DNA of 64,000 nucleotides, from assembly GCA_963712175.1 (NCBI GenBank), contig CAVQGZ010000007.1, positions 124,001 to 188,000 on the forward strand, in the 5' to 3' direction. The translations under genes and the position numbers were made by a program. The stretch is from CAVQGZ01 sp963712175 (GTDB taxonomy: Bacteria; Actinomycetota; Actinomycetes; Jiangellales; Jiangellaceae). Below are positions 1-7,747 of the stretch, one piece after another. Every line of letters begins with the position of its first letter. The first letter of the stretch is position 1. The notes beneath the pieces were generated by a model. The model saw nothing but the letters and a program-made list of their open reading frames with translations. It searched no databases and was not told the origin of the DNA.

Positions 1-188
1 CCTCCAACCAGGGGCCGTGGCCGACCATGGCGCTGCACCTGCCGCCGCACCTGGAACGGGCGCGGCGCGGGCTCCCGCTCACCCGGGTGTCGCGACCGGA
101 GTCGCCGGCGCCGTCCGTCGGGTCGCACTCGGTGCACTCCGAGCAGCAGCGCATGCTTATGGCCGAGGCACTCAAGACTGGGGACTGA
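1..188 (+). CDS. kgd: C-terminal end of multifunctional 2-oxoglutarate decarboxylase/dehydrogenase E1 (partial)
   Basis: Only the last ~61 codons are present; the gene begins left of the window and the frame starts at base 3, ending at TGA 186-188. The visible tail reads NQGPWPTMALHLPPHL, then VSRPESPAPSVGS and HSEQQRML. This is the conserved C-terminus of the thiamine-dependent 2-oxoglutarate dehydrogenase E1/Kgd family (Asn-Gln-Gly-x-Trp, then Arg-Pro-x-Ser-x-x-Pro-x-x-Gly-Ser, then His-x-x-Glu-Gln). In that family the enzyme decarboxylates 2-oxoglutarate in the TCA cycle. The next gene starts 3 bp downstream, so the two are probably co-transcribed. Assignment rests on the tail only. Confidence 0.85.
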   Translation, partial: SNQGPWPTMALHLPPHLERARRGLPLTRVSRPESPAPSVGSHSVHSEQQRMLMAEALKTGD

Positions 189-191
189 CCG

Positions 192-431
192 ATGTACTTC
201 ACCGACCGTGGTCTCGAGGAGCTCGACGACGCTCGCGGGGACGAGCGGTTCGTCATCGCATGGCTGGTCGAGCGCATGCGCGAGTTCGTCGACCTGCACC
301 CCGAGCACGAGGTGGCGATCGACCGGCTGGCCAGCCACCTGGCGCGGGTGGACGACGAGGACGACGACGAGGACGAGGACATCGTCGGCGACGAGCTCGT
401 CGACGACGAGCCGGACCTGCTGGGCGACTGA
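192..431 (+). CDS. DUF6104-like small acidic protein
   Basis: A 79-residue protein that begins MYFTDRGLEELDDARGDERF and ends in an acidic stretch rich in Asp and Glu (about residues 54-78). The N-terminal pattern (YFTDRG-x-EEL, then a WLVERMREFVDLHPEHE segment) matches my memory of the DUF6104 family of actinobacteria, which has no assigned function. No signal peptide or membrane segment is visible. It starts 3 bp after the kgd stop, so translation is likely coupled to that gene. Its 3' side faces a convergent oxidoreductase across a long palindromic repeat. Confidence 0.75.
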   Translation: MYFTDRGLEELDDARGDERFVIAWLVERMREFVDLHPEHEVAIDRLASHLARVDDEDDDEDEDIVGDELVDDEPDLLGD

Positions 432-447
432 GCAACCATCGTCTCGA

Positions 448-548
448 TGGATCCGCTGGCCCGCTCCGCAGGCCGTGGGTGGATCCTTTGGTGCGCTCAG
501 AGCACCAACGGCTCCACCCATCAGCACTGCGGCGAACCAGGGGCTCCA
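448..548. repeat. Intergenic ~101-bp imperfect palindrome, copy 1
   Basis: This stretch folds back on itself around base 498. The centre is TTGGTGC (488-494), seven bases, then GCACCAA (502-508). The outer arms continue the pairing with mismatches: TGGATCC near 448 pairs with GGCTCCA near 548, and GGGTGGATCC pairs with GGCTCCACCC. It lies between two convergent genes. A related element occurs at 11319-11423. It may act as a two-way terminator or mRNA 3'-end stabiliser, or be a REP-like repeat; the sequence alone cannot decide. Confidence 0.65.
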
Positions 549-583
549 CCGACGGCGCGCGAACGGCGGCTCCAGCGACGAGC

Positions 584-1549
584 TCAGCGCGTCATGACGA
601 CCTTGCCGAACACGTCGCCGCCGGCCAGCGCCGCGAATGCCTCAGGGGCCTGGTCCATCGGCAGCGTGCGGTCGATCACCGGACGCACGCCTCGAACAAC
701 GCAGAACTGCAGCAGCCGCTCCAGCTCGTCCCGGCTGCCCATGGTTGACCCGACGATCCGCAGCTGCAGGAAGAAGACGCGGCTGAGCTCGGTCTCGGCC
801 AGGTAGCCCGACGTCGCTCCCGAGATCACGACGCTCCCGCCGGGGCGGACCGAGCGCAGCGAGTGCTTCCAGGTCGCCTTGCCCACGGTCTCCATGACCC
901 CGTCCACCCGCTCGGGCAGCCGAGCCCCGGACTCGAACGCAGCGTCCGCACCCAGCTCGAGCGCCTGCGCGCGCTTGCCCTCCTCGCGGCTGGTGACCCA
1001 CATGCGGTACCCGGCGCGCGAGCCGAGCACGATCAGCGCGGTCGACACCCCGCCACCGGCACCCTGGACCAACACGGTTGACCCGGGCTGCAGCTGCGCC
1101 TGCGTGAACAGCATGCGGTAAGCCGTCAGCCAGGCCGTCGGCATGCACGCGGCATCCGTCAGGCTCATCCCCTGCGGCAGTGGCAGGACGTTGCGCCGGG
1201 GAACGGCCACGACGTCGGCGAACGTTCCCGGGTGCTTCTCGGAGAGCAGCGATCGCCGAGGGTCGTTGGTCTCGTCCCCCCGCCAGTCCTCGCTCGAGAT
1301 GACCGAGTGGACGACGACGGGGGTCCCGTCCTCGAGCTCACCGGCCGCGTCACAGCCCAGGATCATCGGCAGCCGATCCGCCGGGAGCCCCACCCCGCGC
1401 AGCGACCAGAGGTCGTGGTGGTTCAGGCTGGCCGCCCGGACCCGTACCCGCACCCAGCCGTCGGCGGCCTCCGGCTCGGGCTGCTCACCGACGACGAGGC
1501 CGGAGAGCGGTTCGTTCTGGTCTTGTGAGGCTGCGTAGACGGCGAACAT
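584..1549 (-). CDS. Zinc-type alcohol dehydrogenase/quinone oxidoreductase (MDR superfamily)
   Basis: A 321-residue medium-chain dehydrogenase/reductase. The GroES-like half contains LNHHDLWSLRG and LPMILGCDAAG. The Rossmann half carries the cofactor loop VQGAGGGVSTALIVLG, and the end reads RPVIDRTLPMDQAPEAFAAL...GKVVMTR, a typical MDR C-terminus. The catalytic zinc His-Glu pair of true alcohol dehydrogenases is not seen (GCD instead of GHE), so a quinone or enoyl reductase role is more likely. I chose the ATG at 1549 because GGGAGG lies just before it and homology starts at MFAVYAA; the open frame extends further upstream without resemblance. Divergent from the lipoprotein gene at 1642, with about 90 bp between. 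Substrate unknown. Confidence 0.8.
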   Translation of the reverse strand: MFAVYAASQDQNEPLSGLVVGEQPEPEAADGWVRVRVRAASLNHHDLWSLRGVGLPADRLPMILGCDAAGELEDGTPVVVHSVISSEDWRGDETNDPRRSLLSEKHPGTFADVVAVPRRNVLPLPQGMSLTDAACMPTAWLTAYRMLFTQAQLQPGSTVLVQGAGGGVSTALIVLGSRAGYRMWVTSREEGKRAQALELGADAAFESGARLPERVDGVMETVGKATWKHSLRSVRPGGSVVISGATSGYLAETELSRVFFLQLRIVGSTMGSRDELERLLQFCVVRGVRPVIDRTLPMDQAPEAFAALAGGDVFGKVVMTR

Positions 1550-1641
1550 GCCTCCCAACCTAGACCGGAGACCGCCCGTCAATGCGCGAGGATTGGGGCA
1601 ATCTGCTGACCCGGCACTGGGAGAGGGAGCAAGATCGGAGC

Positions 1642-2544
1642 ATGAGCGCGCGGGGTGGACTGACGTGGGCACTTCCCTTGGCATCCGTGCTGGTTCTCGC
1701 GGGGTGCTCGACCCCCGAGGACGCCACCCCGGCCGATGTCGTGCCAGACGACATCGCAGCTGAAGGCACCCTGCTCGTGGCGACCGATCCCTCTCTTCCG
1801 CCGGCGCAGTTCGAGGTGCTGCGCCAGCTGCAGGGCACCGGCGGGGGTCCGTTGACTGGATTCGAGGTAGAGCTGCTGGAGGCCGTCGCCGACAACCTGG
1901 GCCTGGACGTCGAGTGGGTCGAGGTCTCGTTCGCCAGGGTCCTCGAGCTGGCCGACGAAGGCGAGGTGGACCTTGCCTCGTCCGCGATCACCGTCACCGA
2001 TGAGCGGTCGGCGGATCGCCAGTTCGTCTCGTTCTTCACCACCGCTACGCAGTGGGCAGCCAAGGAACCGAACTCCCTCGGCGTCACGCCGAACAACGCG
2101 TGCGGCGCCAAGGTGGGGGTGCGGGCCAAGACCGTGCAGGTGCTCGACCTGCAGGAGCGCTCGGCTGCGTGCCAGGACGCCGGCGAGGACGCGATCTTCA
2201 TCGTCCAGTACAACGACCCCAAGGCCCTCAACAACGCCCTCCTGGTCGGCGAGGTCAACGCCATGCTTGCCGACTCGGTCGTCGTCCAGTGGGCGATCCG
2301 GCAGTCCGCCAGCGTCCCGTCCGGTGGCACCATCGCGCCGCGAACCCTGACGACGGTGGGCGAACCCTACGACCAGGCTCCCCTCGGATGGGCCATCGGC
2401 GCCGACCGCGACGGACTCGCCGAGGCGCTGCTGCAGGGGTTGACGGAGGCCGTCGAGGACGGCACCTACGCCGACATCCTGGAGAGCTGGAACGTCGAGG
2501 AAGGCGCGATGGATGCTGCCTCGATGCGCATCATCGGCGGCTGA
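1642..2544 (+). CDS. Amino-acid-type ABC transporter substrate-binding lipoprotein (SBP family 3)
   Basis: A 300-residue exported lipoprotein. It has a short N-terminal hydrophobic segment ending in the lipobox LAGC (Cys at about residue 22), then a periplasmic-binding-protein type 2 fold: GTLLVATDPSLPPAQF, GFEVELLEAVADNLGLDVEWVEVSF and DLASSAITVTDERS. These resemble polar-amino-acid binding proteins. Two extra internal Cys (NNACGAK and SAACQDAG) might form a disulfide. No permease or ATPase gene is adjacent, so it is an orphan binder or works with a transporter encoded elsewhere. The ATG at 1642 places the signal sequence at the extreme N-terminus; an upstream in-frame ATG at 1582 would add 20 unlikely residues. 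Confidence 0.85.
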   Translation: MSARGGLTWALPLASVLVLAGCSTPEDATPADVVPDDIAAEGTLLVATDPSLPPAQFEVLRQLQGTGGGPLTGFEVELLEAVADNLGLDVEWVEVSFARVLELADEGEVDLASSAITVTDERSADRQFVSFFTTATQWAAKEPNSLGVTPNNACGAKVGVRAKTVQVLDLQERSAACQDAGEDAIFIVQYNDPKALNNALLVGEVNAMLADSVVVQWAIRQSASVPSGGTIAPRTLTTVGEPYDQAPLGWAIGADRDGLAEALLQGLTEAVEDGTYADILESWNVEEGAMDAASMRIIGG

Positions 2545-2563
2545 CGCCGAGGCCCCACGAACG

Positions 2564-3763
2564 TCAGCGCCTGGCTACGCCGTCGCGTCGGGCGCAGGTC
2601 GCAACGGCGGCAGCGACCGACGGTGCCACCCGACGGTCGAGCGCTGACGGGATCACGAAGTCGGCGGCCAGCTTCTCGGCGACCAGCCCGGCAAGCGCGT
2701 TGGCTGCCGCCACCTTCATCCCCTCGGTGATGCGTTCTGCGCGCACCGCCAGCGCGCCGCGGAACATCCCGGGAAACGCCAGCACGTTGTTGATCTGGTT
2801 GGGGAAGTCGCTGCGCCCAGTGGCCACGACGCGCGCGTACTTGCGCGCGACGTCCGGGTGGACCTCCGGGTCGGGGTTGGCCAGCGCGAAGATGATCGCG
2901 TCGTCGGCCATCCCGGCGAGTGCCCGCTCGGGCACCGTCCCGCCGGAGACCCCGATGAAGGCGTCAGCACCGTTCAGCGCCGCGGCCATGTCGCCGGTGA
3001 CCCCGTTGCGGTTGGTGAGCCGGGCGATCTCCTGCTTGTGCGGGGGCAGGTCGGGACGGTCGGTGTGAACGATGCCCTGGCGATCCACCACGCGGATGTC
3101 GCCGATGCCCGCCTCGTAGAGGATCTTCGCGATCGCGACCCCGGCAGCACCTGCCCCGGAGATCACCACTGTGGTGTCCAGCACCTGCCGGTGCGTCAGG
3201 TCCAGCGCGTTGACCAGGGCGGCCAGCACCACGATGGCGGTGCCGTGCTGGTCGTCGTGAAACACCGGGATACCCATCCGCTCCTGCAGGCGATCCTCGA
3301 TCTCGAAGCACCGCGGAGCCGAGATGTCCTCCAGGTTGATGCCGCCGAAGGACGGCTCGAGCATGGCGACCGTCTCCACGAACGCGTCGACGTCCGTCGT
3401 GTCCAGGCACAGCGGGACGGCGTTCACGCCGCCGAACTCCTTGAGCAGGATCGCCTTTCCCTCCATCACCGGCATGGCTGCGGCCGGACCGATGTCGCCG
3501 AGACCGAGCACGGACGACCCGTCGGTCACCACCGCGACGCACCCACCGACCCAGGTGTAGTCGTTGAGCAGATCGGGATCCGCGGCGATGGCCTCGCAGA
3601 CCCGTGCGACGCCGGGCGTGTACGCAGCCGCCAGGTCGTCACGGTCGCCCAGCGGCACCGTGGGGGCTACCTCCATCTTCCCGTGCTCGTGCAGCGTGAA
3701 GACAGGGTCGTGGTCATGCAGCGTCGACGGATGCAGCATCTCGACGATCGGCTCGGCAGTCAT
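2564..3763 (-). CDS. NAD(P)-dependent malic enzyme
   Basis: A 399-residue malic enzyme, which oxidatively decarboxylates malate to pyruvate in the cytoplasm. Family marks are AAAYTPGVARVCEAI (catalytic Tyr near residue 48), MEGKAILLKEFGGVNAVPLCLDT (catalytic Lys region), FHDDQHGTAIV (metal-binding Asp), and the nucleotide loop ISGAGAAGVAIAKIL. Length fits the short bacterial form without a phosphotransacetylase tail. The ATG at 3763 has AAGGAG about 7 bases upstream. It converges with the binding-protein gene, with only 19 bp between stop codons. Cofactor preference cannot be read from the sequence by eye. Confidence 0.92.
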   Translation of the reverse strand: MTAEPIVEMLHPSTLHDHDPVFTLHEHGKMEVAPTVPLGDRDDLAAAYTPGVARVCEAIAADPDLLNDYTWVGGCVAVVTDGSSVLGLGDIGPAAAMPVMEGKAILLKEFGGVNAVPLCLDTTDVDAFVETVAMLEPSFGGINLEDISAPRCFEIEDRLQERMGIPVFHDDQHGTAIVVLAALVNALDLTHRQVLDTTVVISGAGAAGVAIAKILYEAGIGDIRVVDRQGIVHTDRPDLPPHKQEIARLTNRNGVTGDMAAALNGADAFIGVSGGTVPERALAGMADDAIIFALANPDPEVHPDVARKYARVVATGRSDFPNQINNVLAFPGMFRGALAVRAERITEGMKVAAANALAGLVAEKLAADFVIPSALDRRVAPSVAAAVATCARRDGVARR

Positions 3764-3788
3764 GGTGCTCCTTGTCGATGTCAGCCGC

Positions 3789-4142
3789 TTATGGTCGCAC
3801 AAGCGATCGAGGGCGTGGCCACAGGCGATGCAGCACGACCCCGAGCACGGCGTCGGCCGGGATCGCACCCACGGACCACGAGTCGACGCCCCGGCGCGGG
3901 TTGTCACGCTCGACCCACCAGCCGCCGGGCTCGGCTCGAGTGACCCGCTTCACCGCCCTCGTACCGTCGGGCAGGTCGAGCACCGCAAGACACCCGACGA
4001 CCACCGATCGAGACTGGTCGACCAGCACGAGGTCGCCGTCCTCCAGCGTCGGGGACATCGACGTGCCGTGGACCTCGGCCACGAACCACCGACCGGCGGC
4101 TTGCCGGGCGCGGCGGAGCCGGTCGCGATAGGGTCGAATCAT
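3789..4142 (-). CDS. sodX: Nickel-type superoxide dismutase maturation protease (S24/S26 family)
   Basis: A 117-residue signal-peptidase-like protein, the expected partner that trims the N-terminal leader of nickel superoxide dismutase. The catalytic serine motif is GTSMSPTLEDGDLVLVD and the lysine motif is AVKRVTR, followed by the NPRRGVDSW and VLGVVLHRLWP segments typical of this family. It is divergent from sodN. With the start chosen here (CAT at 4140-4142 on the top strand), its ATG physically overlaps the sodN ATG at 4141-4143. Longer starts exist further inside sodN but carry no recognisable protein. Function is inferred from family and context. Confidence 0.85.
   Translation of the reverse strand: MIRPYRDRLRRARQAAGRWFVAEVHGTSMSPTLEDGDLVLVDQSRSVVVGCLAVLDLPDGTRAVKRVTRAEPGGWWVERDNPRRGVDSWSVGAIPADAVLGVVLHRLWPRPRSLVRP
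4129..4134 (+). promoter_or_regulatory. Probable -10 element for leaderless sodN
   Basis: TAGGGT matches the actinobacterial -10 pattern TANNNT and ends 6 bp before the sodN ATG. That spacing would put the transcription start on the A of the ATG, giving a leaderless mRNA. There is no room for a ribosome-binding site that is not inside the divergent sodX coding region. Inferred from spacing only. Confidence 0.45.
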
Positions 4143-4557
4143 GCTTCGCAGCCTTCTCACCTCCGCTGGAATTGTCCCCGTCGTCGACGTGCAGGCGCAC
4201 TGCGACCTGCCGTGCGGCATCTACGACCCGGCACAGGCCCGCATCGAGGCCCAGTCGGTCAAGGCGTGCATGGAGAAGTACAGCGCGTCTGACGACCCGA
4301 CCTTCCGAGCGCGCGCCATCGACATCAAGGAGCAGCGCTCCCACCTGGTCAAGGAGCACCTCTGGGTGCTGTGGACGGACTACTTCAAGCCTCCCCACTT
4401 CGAGGCGTACCCGCAGCTGCACGACCTGTTCAACCAGGCGACGAAGCTCGCCGGCGCTGCGGGCACCAAGGGCACGACCGACACGGCGGTCGCCGACGAC
4501 CTGCTGGCCAAGATCGACGAGATCGCCGAGATCTTCTGGGAGACCAAGAAGGCGTGA
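4141..4557 (+). CDS. sodN: Nickel superoxide dismutase
   Basis: A 138-residue NiSOD precursor. The nickel hook HCDLPCGIYDP begins at residue 20 (His20, Cys21, Cys25), so a 19-residue leader must be removed to expose His1 of the mature enzyme; the adjacent sodX protease is the likely agent. The rest is typical: KEQRSHLVKEHLWVLWTDYFKPPHFEAYP and the C-terminal IFWETKKA. Mature length (~119) fits the family. It converts superoxide to oxygen and hydrogen peroxide. The next gene's GTG overlaps its stop (GTGA), beginning a coupled chain that runs to sigF, an unusual setting for this enzyme. Confidence 0.95.
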   Translation: MLRSLLTSAGIVPVVDVQAHCDLPCGIYDPAQARIEAQSVKACMEKYSASDDPTFRARAIDIKEQRSHLVKEHLWVLWTDYFKPPHFEAYPQLHDLFNQATKLAGAAGTKGTTDTAVADDLLAKIDEIAEIFWETKKA

Positions 4558-5039
4558 CGATCAGGCCGGCCCGTCCGGGGGACGAGGCCGACATCTACCG
4601 CATGGTCGTCGAGCTGGCCGAGTACGAACGGGCGGCGGACGAGGTCTCCTCGACACCGCACGACCTCGCGGCGGCACTGTTCGCGGACGACCCGCAGGTC
4701 AGCTGCCACGTGGCAGAGCAGGACGGCTCCATCGTCGCCTTCGCGCTCTGGTACGTGACCTACTCCACCTGGACGGGGCGCCACGGCATCTGGCTCGAGG
4801 ATCTCTACGTGCGTCCGTCCCACCGCGGTCGGGGCACGGGACGCGCGCTGCTCGCCGAGCTGGCTGCCGAGTGCGAGCGCCGGGAGTACCGTCGGCTCGA
4901 GTGGTGGGTGCTGGACTGGAACTCCCCGGCGCTGCGGTTCTACGACAGTCTGGGGGCGACGGCGATGTCTGAGTGGACCGTACGACGCATGGACGGCGAG
5001 TCGCTGACGCGGCTGGCCAGCGAGGTAGCTGACCGATGA
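4554..5039 (+). CDS. GNAT-family N-acetyltransferase
   Basis: A 161-residue GNAT acetyltransferase. It begins TIRPARPGDEADIYRMV, has the acetyl-CoA loop LYVRPSHRGRGTGRALLAEL (R-G-x-G-T-G), and ends with the DWNSPALRFYDSLGA segment common to the family. The sequence resembles diamine/spermidine-type acetyltransferases, but the substrate cannot be assigned. The start is GTG at 4554, overlapping the sodN stop as GTGA; the longer open frame upstream is antisense-like noise within sodN. Its own stop overlaps the ATG of the anti-sigma gene (ATGA), so it is translationally coupled on both sides. Confidence 0.85.
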   Translation: MTIRPARPGDEADIYRMVVELAEYERAADEVSSTPHDLAAALFADDPQVSCHVAEQDGSIVAFALWYVTYSTWTGRHGIWLEDLYVRPSHRGRGTGRALLAELAAECERREYRRLEWWVLDWNSPALRFYDSLGATAMSEWTVRRMDGESLTRLASEVADR

Positions 5040-5467
5040 GCGGCGAAGCCATGGGCCCCGGTGACGTGGTGCGGCTGACGCTGCCGGCCTCCACCGCCTT
5101 CGTGGGCGTGGCCCGAAGCCTTGCTGCCGGGCTCGCCACTCGGCTCGACTTCGACCTCGACCATGTCGAGGACCTGCGGCTGGCCGTGTCCGAGGCCTGC
5201 TCGGTGGTCCTGCCCGAGGCCCTGCCCGGCAGCGACCTGGGGGTGACCCTGCTCGTCGGTGACGGCGACCTCACCGTCCACATCACCACGACCAGCACGG
5301 CGGCCCAGGCGCCACCTACCGACTCGTTCGCCTGGACTGTCCTCAACGCGCTCGCCGACGACGTCGCCGTCGAGCTCGCCGGCGGCCGGCTGACGGTGCG
5401 CCTGCACTTCGTGGCCACGTCGGACCCGCAGACCTTCGACACCCCCGCCGGAGCCGAGCTGTCGTGA
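5036..5467 (+). CDS. RsbW-like anti-sigma regulatory factor (SigF partner)
   Basis: A 143-residue protein with the compact HATPase (GHKL) shape of RsbW/UsfX anti-sigma factors: an N-terminal strand set (VVRLTLPASTAFVGVARSLAAGLATRLDF), the helix DHVEDLRLAVSEACSVVLPEALPGSDL, and the C-terminal FAWTVLNALADDVAVELAGGRLTVRL. The Asn expected in the N-box (E-x3-N) is Val57, so ATP/Mg binding and kinase activity may be weak or absent. ATGA overlap with the upstream acetyltransferase and GTGA overlap with sigF downstream support a partner-switch role: it should bind and inhibit the SigF product. No anti-anti-sigma gene is present in the window. Confidence 0.82.
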   Translation: MSGEAMGPGDVVRLTLPASTAFVGVARSLAAGLATRLDFDLDHVEDLRLAVSEACSVVLPEALPGSDLGVTLLVGDGDLTVHITTTSTAAQAPPTDSFAWTVLNALADDVAVELAGGRLTVRLHFVATSDPQTFDTPAGAELS

Positions 5468-6279
5468 GCGCGGAGGGTGCCAGCGACGCGCAGAGCGCGC
5501 CTCTGCCGGTCACGTCTGGACCTGACCGCCGCGAACGAAGCCGTGCGCTGTTCTCCGAGCTCGCCTCGCTGGACGCGAACGACCCGCGACACACCCAGGT
5601 GCGAGCCGAGCTCGTCGAGCTGCACGCCGGCCTCGCCTACAACCTGGCCCACCGCTTCAGCCGCCGCGGACAGCCCGACGACGATCTGGAGCAGGTCGCG
5701 ATGCTCGGCCTGCTCAAGGCCATCGACCGGTTCGACCCGGACCGCCCCGTCGCGTTCTCCTCCTTCGCCACGCCGACGATCCGTGGTGAGATCCGCCGCT
5801 ACTTCCGCGACAGCTCGTGGGCCGTCCATGTGCCCCGTGGCCTGCGTGAGCTGGCGGTCCAGATCCCTGTCGCGATCGAGTCGCTGACGAGTGAGCTGCA
5901 CCGCGCACCCCGCCCCAGCGAGATCGCCGCCCACCTCGGCACCGACACCGACCGGGTGGTCGAGGCGCTCGAGGCTGCCGACGCCTACGCGGCGGTGCCG
6001 CTGGAGTCACCCGCCACTGCGGGACGACCCCTCTCCGAGACGCTGGGGTCCTCCGACAAGGCGCTCGACCGCATCAACGATCGGCAGGCAGTGCGCCCGT
6101 TGATCGAGGCGCTGCCAGAGCGTGAGCGGGCCATCCTCATGATGCGGTTCTTCGGGGAGATGTCGCAGAGCCAGATCGCCGAGCGCGTGGGGATCTCTCA
6201 GATGCACGTCTCGCGGCTGTTGTCCCGAACCCTCCGCGACCTGCACGCTCAGCTCGATCAGGCATCAGTGGCGTCCTGA
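5464..6279 (+). CDS. sigF: Stress-response RNA polymerase sigma factor, SigB/SigF/SigG type
   Basis: A 271-residue group 3 sigma-70 factor. Region 2 reads YNLAHRFSRRGQPDDDLEQVAMLGLLKAIDRFDPDRPVAFSSFATPTIRGEIRRYFRD; region 3 VPRGLRELAVQIPVAIESLTSELHRAPRPSEIAAHLG; region 4 ALPERERAILMMRFFGEMSQSQIAERVGISQMHVSRLLSRTLRDL. This arrangement is typical of SigF/SigB. The GTG at 5464 overlaps the stop of the upstream anti-sigma gene, and the chain starts with sodN, which ties stress sigma synthesis to superoxide dismutase expression. Only 20 bp separate it from the convergent membrane-protein gene. Confidence 0.92.
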   Translation: MSAEGASDAQSAPLPVTSGPDRRERSRALFSELASLDANDPRHTQVRAELVELHAGLAYNLAHRFSRRGQPDDDLEQVAMLGLLKAIDRFDPDRPVAFSSFATPTIRGEIRRYFRDSSWAVHVPRGLRELAVQIPVAIESLTSELHRAPRPSEIAAHLGTDTDRVVEALEAADAYAAVPLESPATAGRPLSETLGSSDKALDRINDRQAVRPLIEALPERERAILMMRFFGEMSQSQIAERVGISQMHVSRLLSRTLRDLHAQLDQASVAS

Positions 6280-6299
6280 GCCGGTGCGGGCGCCGCCTG

Positions 6300-6692
6300 C
6301 TACTGCGTGCCGAGAGTGTCGCGCCCGTACGCCTGCCGACCGCGTTCGCGCAGCAGCAGCACCAGGCCCGCCACAGCCACCCCGCCCAGCAGGGCAGCGC
6401 CCACCCACAGGCCTTCGACGGCCATGGTCACCGCCAACGGCAGCCCGAGGACCTGCAGGAACACCGCTGGGCCGTAGACCCACCGGGCGCCGCGGGCCGT
6501 GGCGAACGCGAACGTCGCGATGATCGCGGCCAGCAGCAGGAAGTACGTGGACGACCCCCAGGCCACCTCGGGACGCCCCGCCTCCCCCTGCGACAGCCCG
6601 AGCAGCTGCCAGCCCGCGACCCCCAGGGCCAGCAGCGCCTCGGCGGCCAGCACCACAGCAACGCGACGCTGCTGCGCGACGACCTCGGACAT
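6300..6692 (-). CDS. Small four-helix integral membrane protein of unknown function
   Basis: About 130 residues with four hydrophobic segments: AVVLAAEALLALGVAGWQLLG, TYFLLLAAIIATFAFATA, VYGPAVFLQVLGLPLAVTMAV and LWVGAALLGGVAVAGLVLLL, followed by a charged tail. No family name is recognised. I chose the ATG at 6692 (MSEVVAQQ); a GTG at 6719 in the same frame is possible and would add nine residues. It is divergent from the lipid-kinase gene, leaving only ~60 bp for both promoters, and convergent with sigF. Confidence 0.7.
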   Translation of the reverse strand: MSEVVAQQRRVAVVLAAEALLALGVAGWQLLGLSQGEAGRPEVAWGSSTYFLLLAAIIATFAFATARGARWVYGPAVFLQVLGLPLAVTMAVEGLWVGAALLGGVAVAGLVLLLRERGRQAYGRDTLGTQ

Positions 6693-6754
6693 CGGGCCAG
6701 CGTAGGCGCGAGCGGGCACAGCCCGGGTCGGCGCCGTCGATAGGATTCGCGCTC

Positions 6755-7678
6755 GTGCGAGCCGTGGTGGTGGTCAACCCGAATGCGACCTCGACGCGGC
6801 GGCGCACCCGCGACGTCCTCCTGTCGGCGTTGGCCGGCGCCGCGGACGTCACCATCGTCACCACGACGCACCGCGACCACGCGGCCGAGATCGCCGCGCA
6901 GGCGCGTGCGGACGGCGTCGACGCCGTCATCGCCTACGGAGGTGACGGAACTGTCAACGAGGTGGTCAACGGTCTCCTGGAAGCCGGGACCGGTCCGGAC
7001 GTGCCACTGCTCGGCGTCGTCCCCGGCGGCAGCGCCAACGTGTTCGCCCGCAACCTCGGCCTGCCCAACGACGCTCTGGAGTCGGCAGGACGGCTGATCC
7101 GCGCGATGGCCGACCCTGTCCGCACCCGGTCCATCGGGCTCGGGGTGGCCAACGAGCGCTGGTTCACCTTCAACACCGGCCTGGGCTACGACGCCGACAC
7201 GGTGCTCGCCGTCGAGAACGCTCGCCACCGGGGCAAACGGGCGACACCCGGGCTCTACGTGCGCTCGGCCGTACGGACCTACTTCCGCCAGGAGCGTCGC
7301 ACCCCCCTCGTCTCCGGCGAGCTGCCCGACGGGGAGGTCCTGCCCGAGCTGTTCCTGGCGATCGTCACCAACAGCTCGCCCTGGACCTACCTGGGCCGGA
7401 TCAAGATCCGCACGGCACCCAAGTCGTCGTTCGAGGCCGGCCTGGACCTCGTGGGGACGACTTCCTTCGGTGTCGCGACGACCCTCAAGCACGCGACGGA
7501 GATCATCGTGGGCCGCCAGGGGCCGCGCGGGCACGACGTCGTGCACCGCCACGACCTCCCCTGGGTCACCCTGAACTCCCAGCGGCCGCTGCCTGTCCAG
7601 GTCGACGGCGACTCCCTCGGCGAGAGCACCCGGCTGAAGTGCCGGTCGGTCCCCGACGCCCTGCGCGTCCTCGTCTGA
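6755..7678 (+). CDS. Diacylglycerol/sphingosine kinase-family lipid kinase
   Basis: A 307-residue DAGK-catalytic-domain protein. Near the N-terminus VVVVNPNAT is followed by VIAYGGDGTVNEVVNGLL (Gly-Gly-Asp-Gly-Thr nucleotide motif, about residues 65-75), then GVVPGGSANVFARNLGLP, and the C-terminal PVQVDGDSLG. Such kinases phosphorylate diacylglycerol or related lipids at the membrane; the substrate here is unknown. The GTG start at 6755 is preceded by TAGGAT (6741-6746), 8 bp away and without a ribosome-binding site, suggesting a leaderless or nearly leaderless transcript. Confidence 0.88.
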   Translation: MRAVVVVNPNATSTRRRTRDVLLSALAGAADVTIVTTTHRDHAAEIAAQARADGVDAVIAYGGDGTVNEVVNGLLEAGTGPDVPLLGVVPGGSANVFARNLGLPNDALESAGRLIRAMADPVRTRSIGLGVANERWFTFNTGLGYDADTVLAVENARHRGKRATPGLYVRSAVRTYFRQERRTPLVSGELPDGEVLPELFLAIVTNSSPWTYLGRIKIRTAPKSSFEAGLDLVGTTSFGVATTLKHATEIIVGRQGPRGHDVVHRHDLPWVTLNSQRPLPVQVDGDSLGESTRLKCRSVPDALRVLV

Positions 7679-7747
7679 TCGTCTCTCCCCTCATTCGTCC
7701 GGCCGCGCGATGTGGCGAACGTGACTTGTCGTCGTCGGGCTCCCATT

